A stretch of 64,000 nt of DNA from Polydactylus sextarius (Eukaryota > Chordata > Actinopteri > Polynemidae): positions 21,031,272 to 21,095,271 of the forward strand of contig CM028914.1 in assembly GCA_016801845.1 (NCBI GenBank). Reading direction: 5' to 3'. The position numbers were made by a program, and so were the translations under genes. Positions 35,014 through 48,290 of this stretch are shown here, piece after piece. The notes beneath the pieces are model-generated. The model searched no databases, had not been told where the DNA came from, and saw only the letters and a program-made list of their open reading frames with translations. The number at the start of each line of letters is the position of its first letter. The stretch's first letter is position 1.

Positions 35014-35689
35014 GATGGAGAGGAAGAGGAGGAGGAGGAGTCGTCAGTCTCATTTGCATTGGTGATCTGAACGCGTCACAGCTCCTCCACTGTGCAAACG
35101 GGAGAATCGTGTCCGGCGGTCCCAGCATGCACTGCCCATAAAGACAGAGGGGGGAAGATGAGGGAAAGGGAGGGGGGATTATAATAAACAGCGGCTTCAA
35201 CATAACACATCTCCCGACACCCAGCTTCAGTTCCACAAACAAACCTTGTATTATCACCATCATCGTCTCTATTGGACTGAACAGACCTGCAGTAGTTTGT
35301 GCTGCAAACTGAGTTTTGAGGAAAAAACAACAGGAATTGGTATATCATCCATTAATGTTATTATTAGTATTATTGTTACCAGTATTAGTATTATAATACT
35401 GTTATTATAGTAAAGCACACGGCCAAAGGCCCACGATGATTTACATTGAACAATCCTTTGGTTGTCCACTTGATCAAGACCTGCCTGTTAGTTCACATGA
35501 GCCACTCACTCAATGTCTGGAAGTCGCGGCCGTGAGTCATGAAGACGCATCAGTCAACTACGGCATTTCTGAGTTTCAGCACCACCAACAGCGCCTCGCC
35601 CGCGTGTTCCGCGTTGAGCAGCGAGGAGAACTTACCAGTGCATAACAGAGCGCTTCGTCACAGATGAGTGACCTTCAAACCAAGGCCTT

Positions 35690-35690
<1 letters not shown>
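35012..35690. other. Upstream flank of wscd1, possible alternative first exon
   Basis: No protein is recognised. Purine-rich around 35012-35041, CpG-containing at 35070-35135 and 35520-35650. A minus-strand donor-like CACTG|GTAAGT (exon end 35636) is a weak candidate for an alternative first exon of wscd1. 35340-35410 is AT-rich with simple ATT/ATA repeats. Confidence 0.3.

Positions 35691-35748
<58 letters not shown>
35691..35748. repeat. (AC)n microsatellite, about 29 units
   Basis: An uninterrupted AC dinucleotide run about 0.9 kb upstream of the candidate wscd1 promoter. Confidence 0.98.
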
Positions 35749-35749
<1 letters not shown>

Positions 35750-37240
35750 GACTGGTGTGTGTCAAGGGCAAAAATATCTGCGTCTCCAGTTTTTTATTGT
35801 AGAATGCTAAATGTTGATCTGATCCTCAGCCACAAAATGTCAAGAAAAAGTTCTGCTTCATAAAACATCTGAAGAGTTTTTTCCAACTACTTATTTTTTT
35901 CTGGCATAGAAGGCAAGAAGTTTCTAAATGTGAGGAAGATGAGATGTTGAGGGACTCTCCCCTACTCTCCATGCTAATAAAACTGCCCTCCAGTCTTCCA
36001 CATAACTGGGACTTGAGGATGTCAGAGAGCATTAATCTCAGTGCTCTCATACACATCAAGACACAAGTGTTTCCTTTTCTACCGAATATACCTACAGGAA
36101 GAGATCAAGAAAATATGTGAGCTGCTGCTAGAGACTGCTAAGGATTGTCAAGTGTTTTACTTTTCAGCAAATCTTTCAGGACTGTTGCTATTCATCCTTG
36201 AAACTCTCTGAAGAGAGGAAATGCCAAAATAAGTGAATTAATTTGTTTCTCATGGTATTATGTAACACCAGGGGCCGAGTAGTTTAAATATGGTTAAATG
36301 GTGTTGAAATATGAGAAAAGATGGAGTAATGGTTGAGATCAGGTGACCTAGAAGACAAGTAGACATGACACAGGACTTTACCCAAACTACCATGTTTTCT
36401 TCAGCACGTTGAAGGACATAGTGTTTGGCATGTGGGGAAAAACATGATGTTGAACATTATTCATTTAAGACCTTTTGCTTCTTCTTTGTTTAATCTGTTC
36501 GGTTGTTCCACAAGGGTCAAAACTAAAACTTTTGCTTTTTACACCATACAGCACCCAGTGACAATGTCACTCCATCAGCAGGGCAGTACACACTGCAGTG
36601 AAGCAGAAACTGTTAAGAGATTATTTTTGAGCCTAAGGTGTTGACTGAACCTCCAAAACTACCAATGGAACTGAGCAACTGAGCAAATTCCTTTTTTTTT
36701 TGTCCCACTGCGAGGAAATTGCACCTGTGGGATGTGACAGAACAAGTGAGATTCCGTGGAGATTCCATCTCCCAAAACCCATAGGACCCAACAGATCTGT
36801 TGCCAGTGTCCTGTTGACAGTCCTACAGGACACCTCAGAGGTGCCGTGTCAATGTCCTCATGGATTAGAGCTCCTCTGGTGGAAAAAAAGGATCTCCACA
36901 GTATAATGCAAGTAGTTGTGGCCAATCAAAAACATATTCTCCAGTGCATGTGATACATAGCTGTATGATGTCCAGCCTCCTTGTTTTTTAATAAACTGGT
37001 AAAATGCTGGATGAGAAGACCACAGCTAAGTCAAGACAAACCTGTACCACTGGATACCTGCACCAGGTTTGATGAAACAGAGACATCAGGCTCTATGTCT
37101 TGAACACAGAGGGTAAGTGAGGAACCTACAGATTTAATGAATCTCAGTAAATTCACAAGGACTTTTTTAATCTGCTGAATAACATATCACAAGCTGGCTC
37201 AGTGCTAGATTGCTTTCTTTCTTCAGCTACACAAACAAAC
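35749..37240. other. No gene seen
   Basis: Unique-looking sequence without microsatellites. Short overlapping frames near 36650-36950 have no recognisable domain. Confidence 0.5.
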
Positions 37241-37432
37241 AAGAGGGAGGCTCCAGATCAGTCACAATGCAGCACCAAGAGTCCTCATACATACACCCAG
37301 AGACCGACACATTACTCCAGTAATTAAATCACTTCATTGGCTCCCAGTGCAATACAATTCTACTTATAGTCTTTAAAGCACTTAATGGTTTGGCTCCCTG
37401 CTATATATCTGTCCTACTCACTGACAAGATCC
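37241..37432 (+). mobile_element. LINE relic, L2-like reverse transcriptase C-terminus
   Basis: The plus strand translates as RLQISHNAAPRVL, then RDRHITPVIKSLHWLPVQYN, then after a frame break LNGLAPCYIS. This is the well-known L2-clade pattern (QNAAARVLT, HITPVL-SLHWLPV, LNGLAPSYLS). It is frame-broken and lacks the catalytic core. Confidence 0.8.
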
Positions 37433-37604
37433 TCTAACTTTCAGCTCTGGCAGTTGTCATTGCTGTGTGTCATATCATAAAACTGCTCCAATATTTCATA
37501 AAATGAAGGCATGAATGGGATGTCTTCAGTCATTTAATTTTTGATTCAATTGTTGGCTAGCCCAAGATTCAGAACCATGTTTCTATATCAGCCAATCAGC
37601 AAAA

Positions 37605-37818
37605 CCTGCTGACCAGTATTTCCATGGTAACAATCAGTGACACCTGCTGACCAGTATTTTGGTGGTAACCATCAGTGACATCTGCTGACCAGTATTTCCG
37701 TGGTAACAGTCAGTGACACCTGCTGACCAGTATTTCCATGGTAACCATCAGTGACACCTACTGACCAGTATTTCCATGGTAACAAACAGTGACACCTGTT
37801 GATTAGTAATTCCATAGA
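37605..37818. repeat. 38-bp minisatellite, about 5.6 copies
   Basis: Units start at 37605, 37643, 37681, 37719, 37757 and 37795, each opening cctgctgaccagtatttc or a close variant. Spacing is exactly 38 bp and the copies differ at a few positions. The last copy decays. Confidence 0.93.
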
Positions 37819-39419
37819 AATTAATGACATCAAATGACTAAAGAGTAAAACTGGCTGATAATCAGCGATGTGCCAACAGTCAGAGGGGAAGATATTTGAG
37901 AGCACAGTAACCTGTGGTAAATCTGCAGCAGTGATGCTGTCAGTCATTTCCCTTTGTCCAAGCTGACTGATGAGTTAGCAGAAGTGCTGAGTCCTGCCAC
38001 AGTCAGGAGTCCCAGCAGTTCAGCTCCTCTACAGGTCTGCACTGCACCGAGGTGTCATGCTGCTGAAGTGTTTTGTACTGTCACACACTTCAGTGAATTC
38101 ATCCACTAACACGTTCTGTTGAATTCAGCCGGAAGACATTGAAGCTGAGCTCTTTGAAGTCCAGTCCTACTTTGGCCAGACCTGGATTTTTGTTTGAAAA
38201 AGCCTTTATTTACCCAGAATTCATAGTAAATGAGTTAAGATAATGAGGGACTAGAGAGACGATATTTATTGACATTTGTTATTTGTGTGTGTGTCTCAGG
38301 GTGGGTGGTTGCTCCAGTTAGTTAACATACTATCACGTCTAAAGAAATGTGTTTTCTAAATGGAACTCCCTTGCTTTGCCTCAAAACTATTATGTGCTGA
38401 CTGGGCCTGTTGTCTTGAGGGAGTTAGCTGCAGTTAGCTCTTACCTTGCTGTTTCCCTCAGTTGACAGGTGCCTTGCTGCAGGTTTGTTTCACATCCACT
38501 TCATAAAGAGCGACATCGCCTCCTCCACTGAGCATAACATTCCTGTTATTATTCCAGTCAGCACTAATGTCACTTTTTCTCAGCTTTTTTTTTCTCCAGA
38601 GGTTACACTATAGAGTTGCAGCCTTGTGTAACACGCCCTCTTTGCTCAAATAACTGCACAAAAACACAACAGCTTATCCACAGGAGTCCGCTGACGAAGG
38701 GCAGAGTAAATCCGCACTATTTGCTTTTATTACTTTTCCCTTCACAGCCCCCTCATCTATCTGTGCTCTCACCCCTCCTGTTTGCTTTTTCAGAGGACAG
38801 AGCCATCTGTCCCCAACAATGCAGTCAATTTAAGTTTGTTCATTCCTTCAGGTCAGCTAGTGTTCAGGCCATTGTGGAGACAGGATGCTGGAGCTGTCAG
38901 TCGCCAGTCCAGACACCAGAGCTCATCCCTCTCGTCTTTGCCTCTGTGTGCTGCCTCCCACACGTTGATCACCTCAGACAAGACAGAAACACTTGCTGCT
39001 GTCTGTATGCAGCACAGCGCCTCAGTCTCCACTCCATCCGATTTTTCTGCCCATCTCTCCTGCAGTACTGTCATTCTTCTTCTCTCTCAATTAGAGAGTA
39101 ACAAACAGCTAGACTTATAATGGCGGAATAGATGTTCACTTTCCTACACTTATGACACAGAATTGCACGGAAGCAAACACAGGAGAGATATTGCATTATA
39201 GCACATTATGAATATCTAGGTTATAAAGGAGGATATTTCTGCTGTAGTTATCCAGCTGTCTGAACAGTTAGGCAAACTCTTATGTGACCTGGAACTACTG
39301 AAGTCAGGTGTTTCCTGTTTAAGACATTGTTTCCTGTCATCAGTTAATTACTGTGCATTTAAGTTCTGCTTTACACCAGTTGTGACCATTAATAGACTGT
39401 TGCATCTCTTCTGAGAACA
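37819..39419. other. No gene seen
   Basis: A plus-strand frame of 161 codons (38616-39101) is present but Ser/Leu/Cys-rich without a recognisable domain. With LINE relics on both sides the stretch may itself be decayed LINE sequence. Confidence 0.4.
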
Positions 39420-39622
39420 TCTTCTCTCCTAACTCTTCTATCACCCTAATGCCTCTAACTAGCTCTGGAGACCGTCTTACCTCCTCTCCTCACACTTTAT
39501 TTTATTGAAGCGATCCAGGTCTCCTTTCCTTCATGTCTATGACTGCTCTGAAGCTTTAGTATTGTCCCTCATTTGTCAGTCACTTTGGATAAAAGCCTCT
39601 GACAAATTGTTAAATGTAAATG
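39420..39622 (+). mobile_element. LINE/SINE 3' end ('ttggataaaagc' tail)
   Basis: Ends 'cagtcactttggataaaagcctctg...' followed by 'aaatgtaaatgtc' (39580-39622). This is the 3' terminus shared by fish L2-type LINEs and the SINEs that use them, normally ending in (TGTAAA)n. Confidence 0.7.
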
Positions 39623-41379
39623 TCAAAGATGTGTGAGATACAACCTTGGTTTCTATTTGCACACTTTAACACAATGATTACAATGAGCTGAGGCTTCGCT
39701 CACAGTAGCTATGGATTTAATGGTGACTATGAAAAGAAAGGAATTTTAAAAATAATGAAGCTGAGGTCTGTTCAAGGTTTATCACTCGTTATGTTAATTG
39801 TAAATACTATGCATTTGTGAGTTGTTTTGTCTGTCCGACCTTGGACGCAACCTTTGTTTAGTCAACTGAGTGGCTTCAATGGGATGACTTTCCTGAATTC
39901 TTTCATTTTCCTTCCTTGTTAAACTCTATTAATATTACATACATCATCCTCTATATTCCTATCTCAGATAATATTTGTATTTCTTGTAAGTACTCCGTTC
40001 TGACTTCATAGTTTGCACAGCTCCTTAAGTTTCCTTTTGACCTTGACTGTCATGACTTCCTCCTGCAGCTTGGCTGTCTGAAGACCCTGCAAACTTCATT
40101 GTAAAATCCTCTGCTGCTGACAGGAAGTGCCAAAAAGATGTTTTGTATGAGTTTGTCTTGCACTTTCAGTTTCCATTCTTTTTCAACATCTCTTTCAGCT
40201 GAAGAGTCAGAAAGTAAGCAGAAAAAAGATAAACGAAAAGAAATACTGAAATCCCTTCAGTCCTCTCAGCTTCTCTCTACATCCATGCATCCCACTCTGC
40301 TTTTAACAAAATGTCACGTACATCTCAAGCATCTGAGGTTCCTCCTCCCACTGAGCCACTGGCCACTCATTGCTGTCTTCCACTCAGCCCACAGGTTCTG
40401 AATGATAAGTGACAGTCTCTTTCTTTTCTCTCCATTTTGTCCATTTCTCCTGATCTGAGGCCTAGTAAGTACATTACTTTGTTCCATCATCATGGTACAC
40501 AGGTCATCCCTTGATTTCATGCAGCCTGTCAGTCTGTCACTGCTCATCAACTCCCTTTAAATCATTCTTTGAAAATAAGATCCTTTGAAATAAGAAAATG
40601 ATATTTTAACCAATTTTAAAATATATTTAAAATACCATCAATAAATCAAGATTTATTTTTTGAATCAAATATCAATATATACCCGTAGATTCCTTGTTGT
40701 CGTATTTATTCCACTGAGACTTACAGGAGGCTTGCAGTTTTTTTTTTCTTGCTGACAGTTTTGGTTTGATGGTTTGTTTTGATTTTGATGTGATATCTGA
40801 GTGAATTTGTTATATGTCTCCATTTCACAAATAGCAGAGATGTGAGGAGCCCTGTCAGGTCTGGGTGCTGCAGCTACACATTTATTAGGAAGCTACGTGA
40901 TGTGTGGATCTACAGATACAGATCACGTGTACTATTAGAAGATACTATTACGATCCCATGATTAAACTAAACATTTTTTTAAAACTAAACACGTGTGTTT
41001 GTGTGTGCTAGTGTGTGTGACACATCAAATGCCACTTTTATAGCTTTTTGTGAACTGGGTCAGTTTTATTATTGTTATTTTTAAAGCAGATGATATTCGT
41101 ATCTTCGTCTGACCACAGTCCTGCAGATACACAGCTACAAAGAGACGCAGTGCTTGCTCACTTGTTCAGAAAGCTGTGGCGCATGTTGGTAGAGACATTA
41201 ATAATAGATAAATCTGTTGATTTACTGTAATGTTTCTTAGGCAGATCTCCACTATCAGGTTCATTCAGCTCTTTAGAAAATGTCATCTGAAAAAAATCAA
41301 TAAATCTCTGTCCGTAGTGGATGAGGTCAAGCTCAGATGCAGTTTTTTTCCTTTCTTTGAACTCTCTGAGCCTCAGATT
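39623..41379. other. No gene seen
   Basis: AT-rich sequence. Nothing recognisable in the short frames; no microsatellite longer than about ten units. Confidence 0.5.
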
Positions 41380-42090
41380 GTATTTGTCATCTTTGAATCT
41401 CTTGTGATTCATCAATATAAAGCTCTGCCGTCCCTGGGGTCTCCACTCTCACATGCAGAGCTGCGGTCGCTCTGCTGCTCCTCCACTCTGCCATCACATC
41501 CCGTAAGTTTCTGTGCCGTTGTTAGTGCTGACAACACCAAACCCTTCTCTTTTCCTATCGACATACGTATCGCAGCTTGCACCTCTGCTCACTGAGCTGA
41601 CATCTGCAGTTGGTTTCTTGCCAGCCGCATCAATCTAAACCTTTTTTTTTCCTTCAGCAAATCCTACCTTTTGTATAAGCCCTTGGTCTCACTGACAACA
41701 CCACACTGTCTACTGCATATACTACCAAGAACCTTGATGTGAATCCACAACCCACCTCCTCAGCCTTTTTTCTTGTCCAAATTCTAGTCATCGCTTCCTG
41801 TCTGCACTACTACAACTCCCTCCTGGCTCTGCTGCCAGCTGCCAACAAACCTTTCACCAGCCTCTACACCTCATACAGGAGGCCCATCTCATTTTCAACC
41901 ACACTAAATTCTTCCATTTCATCCCCCCACCTCTCTCCAGCTCTTCGACTCCTCATTTTGAATTCTGAACCTGAGCTCTCTTCTCCCTGTGTTCCCAGCA
42001 GTGCGATGACCTCTCCACCCCTGACAGTGGCTACATAGTCACTCCAATCTCCAAGCCTGAACTGAAAACTCTATTCAGCTAAAACACTTC
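41380..42090 (+). mobile_element. Decayed L2-like LINE ORF2 segment
   Basis: Phrases in order: 'cacctctgctcactgagctgacatctgcag' (41580-41610), 'tcactgacaacaccacactgtc' (41690), 'actaccaagaaccttgatgtg' (41720), then a frame reading LVIASCLHYYNSLLALLPAANKP, matching the L2 motif LVISRLDYCNSLLAGLPA. Near the end 'ctgaactgaaaactctattcagc' matches the LKTHLF terminus. Internal deletions and substitutions make it non-functional. Confidence 0.75.
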
Positions 42091-43719
42091 ACATCCACAT
42101 TTCCACCAATATCTTTCTTATGTACGTTCAACTGGTCTTGCTCTTTTTTGTTTCAAAAACTTCATGTGGGACTTTTGTTTCCTGTCCTTTTTATCCTACA
42201 TCTTTTAGCATATTTTCTATACATGAACACTCATAAGCATGCTTGAATATCGATGCGTGGGTTGAGCTCCAGCTTTAAGCATAAAATACCTACTTTCCAT
42301 AGCAGCCAGACCTGTCAAACAACCCTTCGATACATTACATATATTATGTTTGTTCCCATGGCTGAATAATGTACAGCTTGAAGCAGGGAGAATAAGACTG
42401 TTCTGTAAACATGAATGACAATGAAAGTATCTGAAAGCTTTTTCACTAATAAACAGCTTTGTTGTCTCTCATGGAAACCATCATGGCCTTTTTCACTGTG
42501 CGAGAAATCTAAGCTTATTGTAATAATTGCCTTGAGAAATGTTAATCAAAACATTGCATATTTAAAACTAGCCTGTCTCTAACTGTCCATGTTGTTTCAT
42601 TTCTTGATCACACTTAACACATGAAATATCCTTCTTTAATTCTCTTCATCCCAAATTGCTTCTTTTACATTTTTGCACTTTTTTTTTAAAGCTTCTAGAA
42701 AGTAGAATTAGCTGAGTTGGAAATAAAAAAAACTGTGACACGAAACACGGTGGTGGTTACAGTTTTAGCTGGCTGGCTTCCTGCTGGATGTTGAATCAAT
42801 TACTGACCTGCCAATATATTCAGCACAGCCTACAAGAGAACTGTTACGCTGAATCAGACCATAGCCAAAAGCAAAATGAGGTATGTGTAAAGAATAATTG
42901 CTACATGAAGCGTCAATTCCAAAGTCAAAAAGCTGTAAAAATGATAATTTCGAGCTATAAATAAAACGTGTTTTCACATAATTGTCATATTGCATGATCC
43001 TTAATCCTTAAATAATTAATCCATGAACCTTTTTCTTTGCAGTGCTCAGATTGATTCTGAAATGACTGACATAATATATTAAACCAGACAGGTATTTTTA
43101 GACAAATAGTCATGGATTGGGTTTGTACATTAGATATGCATCTAGGACACCGTCAAGCAACACAATCCTCCATCAGCTCAAACACCCATGCAACACATAT
43201 ACAATATAAAATGTGCCAATCACTGCCATCTGTCTTTTTATTTGATATGTACTTTAATTGTCATCAAATTTAAAACACACATTAAAAAAAAAAAAAAAAA
43301 AACCTCAAATTAGTCAGTTTGATCCAGACATCTGATGAATGTCAATCACTCTGCTGATGAAAGTGAGTGTGAGGATGTCATTTGACCAAAATAAAGGTTT
43401 TATTTTCAGAATTATTCATTGCTCTAAAAAGCTGCTAGAACTAATCATCAGACTAAAATAAAGCAGTGGAAGAAAGAACTTTGTGTGATAATGATTTGGA
43501 TTTTGTTCATAACATAATCAACATAAACATCTTCTTGGTATACAAGAAGATATTTGGTATACATCAGTTTCATAAACATAGATTAGATTTATTATAAATG
43601 ACTGAAGAAGATGATTGACATTACTTGTATTTGCTTATATAAACATTAAAAATTGATGGGCAGATTTGGTTGTAAACAAAAGAATGAGATCACAGATACA
43701 ATCCACTAAAATGAGTTTC
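42091..43719. other. No gene seen
   Basis: AT-rich. A poly(A) run of 19 at 43284-43302. Short frames are unrecognised. Confidence 0.5.
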
Positions 43720-43985
43720 CTCTGCAGCTTGTCTGGGCTCAGCCTTAGAGATGAGCTGAGGAGCTGCGGCTGCATCATGTCAAAAGGATCCAGCTAGGAT
43801 GGTTCAGATATCTGATCAGAGTGTGTTCTAGACACTTTCTGCCAAAGGTTATCCAGACACATGTAACTAGGAGGAGACCTCGGGGTAAACGCAGATCACG
43901 CTGGTGAGATGTGAATCTGCCATCCTCCAGGTTATCATTCAATTCAATCATTGCTGGTGGATGTGAAAGGCATCACTACTGGTGC
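43720..43985 (+). mobile_element. LINE fragment, same family as 18216-18452
   Basis: The plus strand holds 'gcatcatgtcaaaaggatccagctaggatggttcagatatctgatca' (about 43770-43820) and 'aactaggaggagacctcggggtaaacgcagatcacgctggtgag' (about 43866-43910). These are the nucleotide counterparts of SQLRWFGHLI and GRRPRGKPR-RW. It lacks an open frame. The 3' side reaches 'cattgctggtggatgtgaaag', as in intact copies. Confidence 0.7.
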
Positions 43986-46900
43986 AAAGCACAAATAAAT
44001 CATATCTAAAACTCTGATTCTTTTTACATTTATATGTAAAGTCACACACCAGCTTTGACATTATGGTGTTTATTCTTTGATGGTATTACACTTCTGTCAC
44101 GTCTCCAGTCATGTATTAATTGTGGCAATCACACACTGGCTGGATGTTTGTCGGGGCCGTCTCTCCGGGGTTGTACTCGTCCACCCTTGTCCCCTCTAGG
44201 GGCGTCAGACTGGTCACAACAAGGAGACAGAGGAGCAGTGGAGCCTGAAACGACAACAGAGAGGGGACAGTGGAGGGAGCATGCCTTTAGAGCTGCAGGC
44301 TCATTGCAGAGTAATTATCTCTCGGCAGTACTTCAGCTTGCAAATACACTCTGTTAGTCAACTATATCTGAGAACAGATTTCAGCTCATCAAATGAACTC
44401 TAAACAAAGTGACAGACAATTATTCACAAACTCAAAGCAGTGTTTTTATGACTTTAAACACATCAGCTGAAGGTGATATGTTGCATTAACAGTACTTGGT
44501 CATCACAAACAACAGTCCCACTGCTCCCATTAGAGAGCAGAGTGATAAATAAACTCATGAGAAGAATCACCTTGCAGTAACACTACATTTTATTCTCCAG
44601 CCTATTTGCCAAGCCAGCAACTCATTTGAGCCTCTCACTACAACTTGCTTTGGCGTTCTTGTGTGGGCAGAATGTGTCTCTGTAAAGCTAAACCAGCTTT
44701 GGCAAGTTCTTTATGCAGATGGCTCCCCCATCTTTCCACCACTCAGCGTGTTATTATATATTCCAAGAGATCTCCTTCCCTTTAGCTGAGTGTGAGTCAT
44801 TGAAGAAGGAATGCGTTTTGATGTTTTCACCACTTTGTTTAACAACTGAAGATGCATTCCTTTTGCACAGGATACATTTACTGGCTCCTTTTAGTAGCCT
44901 CACCACTCCCTGACCTTGCAGTGAGAATGGAAACGAATTACATTGCAGAAAAGAATTAACTACGATCAATGAATCAAACATGCACTATTTTATTTAGAAC
45001 AGGACAACTATCCCTTTCTGTATATTTTTTGTAAGCTGTCCTCAGAATCCAAATAGCTTTTTGTTCAGATTTGTTCAGGTTGACAGTATCACTGTGGTGA
45101 AGCCTTCCTCCTGACAAACTCTTGATTTTATTTCTTGTTGTTGGAAAAGTGAGCTGATTTTCTTGCATACTGATGTGACAATACTAAGAGGCTACAGTCA
45201 CACAACTGAATGCTCTTACCTGCAGCCTTAACAAATCAATCCCCAGACTGATCAGGACCAGGTTACATAGCGCACCTGCTCCTGCTGTGACTCAGTGGTT
45301 TGGTCTCGCAGGTTTATAGTTTAAGCTAAATGCAACCGTTGTATGCAAACTGAGTTCCCACTGTTTACACAGTTGGAATCCTGTTGTCCACCTGCTCGGC
45401 TGAGTTACAGCCCCTAGAGGAGGTGAGTTGTTCACTGTTTTAGAACATGTTTGTGTGCAGTGGTGAGGAAATCCAGCTCTACTCTCTCACTATTCACCTG
45501 CTGCTGTTAAACCACCGCTGTGTTGTCACTTTATGATCAACACATTCTGCATTACTGGACCAACTGGGTTGTTTATTTTATACCATTTGTCTTGTTTACT
45601 TTTATTGTTTATTTGATTGTTTCTTATCATTTTGTATTGTCTGTGGCGGTGAAGCTGAACAGCCTTCACTTCATGACACCAGTGACTGCACCTGTTTGTT
45701 CTATTGCGTTTTTTGGCAGCTTTACATGTTCCTGGGTGTAGTCTGCTGCTCCACAAGCAGCCTCAGCTTAATTTTCTACTTCGGTATGTTAGACTGTTGT
45801 AATTTAAACACTTATCATATTTTATTATTGGAATCATTTTATCCACATTATTGGTTTTCTCTTACCTTCATGTAGTTACTTTGGATTATTGAGTTTTTAA
45901 AAATGGGTTTATTGTGTTTATTGTGAAATTATAACTCTGTACTATATCATATGATAATCAAGGTTTTTGAGATATTTCCTGGGGTGTAATTCTCTAGGTG
46001 ATGACTTTGACATTTTCCATATCTCCTTTTCCATTTCCACACTAATATAAGCTTATCAACACTCAACAAAAAAGTAGCCTCCAGCCTAGGCTCAGTTTTA
46101 ATAAGTAACTATGATTTGACCAGACAGGGACACAAGATAAAAGTAAAAAAGATAAAAGTACAGTGACATGAAGGTGACAGGAGTTTAGTTCAGATACATA
46201 TTTCAGTCTGGATCACAGTGGTGGACATACTGACTGACCAACAGACAGTACTCAATCACCTGTGCTGTAAGATGTTAGTCTAGCGATAAAGAGCCAAGAC
46301 TTCACACAAATCAACAAGCTAACACATTAATATGTTCCTGTGTTACAATACTAATTTGCTACGGTTTGTTTTCAACCCTCAACATCCATCTTGTCTCGTG
46401 ACGGCTGTGGCTCCTCTCTGCCTCCTCTCTGATTTAATCTGCAGGTTTTAGTTTTAATGAGAGAGTCATTTTTTTTCCTCAGGTGTCCATCTCTTTGACA
46501 TCTCTCTGCCAAACAATGGTCTGTGCTAACCGAGCACTCTTATTATTTGCTTGCTCAAGGTCACTGAACAATCAAGAGATTGACTATGAGCGAGCTCGCT
46601 GTTTCTGCCTCGGAGGGATAAACTGGATTAAGGTATTGGGAGGGCCGTGCAGTTAAGGCTTTAGAGATGGCAAACACAATCAGCATGTCTCCACATGCCC
46701 TGCCTCTTTCAATCATCCACAAGCAATCAGGGCATGAATGGAAACCCCCCATCCTCTTTGCAAATCAGATGGAGAGATGACAGCAAAAGATATGATCCTT
46801 GTGATAAGTCTCTTACAGGTTCTGTGTGCATCCATGTGAGAATTCACATCTGCTCTGCTCAGTATGCATAATGATACTCAGTAGTTATATACATTAAAGC

Positions 46901-48237
46901 TCACGCATCAGAACAACAATACCCCAAATTTGACACTCACCGAGCATGAACATTAAAGCTGATATTCTAAAATACCCTTGTTGGCTGTATGTAGATGCTG
47001 CATGACTCTGAGTGTGTCACCGCTACAGTTTCTTCATCTATTCATATGAAACTTTTTTAAACTTTTTTAATCCTTTTAAAGGTTATTCACGAGTTCTCAA
47101 GAAGAGGTTCAGTATCTATTCAAAGAGGTCAGGGTTGTTTCTCTACAAGATGAATGAACATATTGTAGCTGTGGAAGCCTATGCGAAAAAATAAAAATGA
47201 TGATTTCATGATCATGTATAGATAAGCCCAAAATGATTCACAGTTATTTTATTAACATAAATGTAATATAATGCAATATAAATTCATTAAATTTATTAGG
47301 TTTTGCTATTAAGTTCATTTTCATATATGGCTGGAAATGACAAGGTGACAACATGTAAAAAGTAAAAGTGAAAAAAGGTCATAATTACATCCTTCATACA
47401 GAGACGCCATCTTTTTTCACCTTCTTATACAATTTCCAGCCAGAGAGTTCTCAAGTTAAAAAAAACACTGAAACATAAAAGTTTGTTATAGGTATGAATA
47501 TTTTGGTTTTAACTTCACACTGTTGCAGTGTTTACATATATTTCACGGGGCAAACATACCCACTTTCATGTCTTGGCATAGCTGCAGTTTGACTATGTTG
47601 TCTGAATGTAATAAGCTTGTAACTTCCCCAAGGGGAATCCAGCTGGTTTACCCACAAAGTATAAAACAGTCATCAGAAGTGCAGAGACATGCTCATACGA
47701 CCTCAGGACGCCCCCAGGGCTCATTCATCTGTCCTTGTTTATGTGCAAGAAAAAAATATTTCCTTCTCAGGGTGACCCATTTTTCTTCTCTGTTGCTTTC
47801 AAGTGTCAAAATTCCACCGTTGTCACTTACCAGCTATGCAGCAACACAGATACATGGCCACAGTATTATTCTGGATATCAGATACAATGAGTCTGAGTCG
47901 AGGTTTGGAACTAAAATATGATAGAGGCTCTTTTAATCTGTATGCCACCAGCATACTTATGTAGTAAAGCCCAAAAATATTTATATCTATAAAAAATCTT
48001 TGCTACTATACTTATGAATCAAGCGTTAACACAAGAATGTTCCAAAACAGACAGCATTTTCAATCAAATCATTATCAAATTATAAATAAAAAGAATAAAT
48101 AACGTTCATTGTGGTATTACAGATCTTACCACTGTTGTAGTTCAGGTTTCAATACTTGACAGTTGTTGTGGATAAAAAAACATTGCTCACTGAGTGTTCA
48201 TTACTCAAATAGTTAATCATTTAAAATGAGAATTTGA

Positions 48238-48241
<4 letters not shown>
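43986..48241. other. No gene seen; gene-desert sequence
   Basis: 44090-44350 and 46550-46800 are mixed-composition, repeat-free stretches that contrast with AT-rich surroundings. No protein is recognised in any frame. Confidence 0.45.

Positions 48242-48286
<45 letters not shown>
48242..48286. repeat. (TA)n microsatellite
   Basis: About 22 TA units, uninterrupted. Confidence 0.98.

Positions 48287-48290
<4 letters not shown>

Noticed and set aside
34841..35263. 140-codon minus-strand frame with Leu-Ser and His-Thr repeats
   Set aside because: It is the (GT)n(GA)n microsatellite read as protein; no domain, no splice support.
38616..39101. 161-codon plus-strand frame
   Set aside because: Ser/Leu/Cys-rich, no motif, and set among LINE relics; probably chance or decayed repeat.
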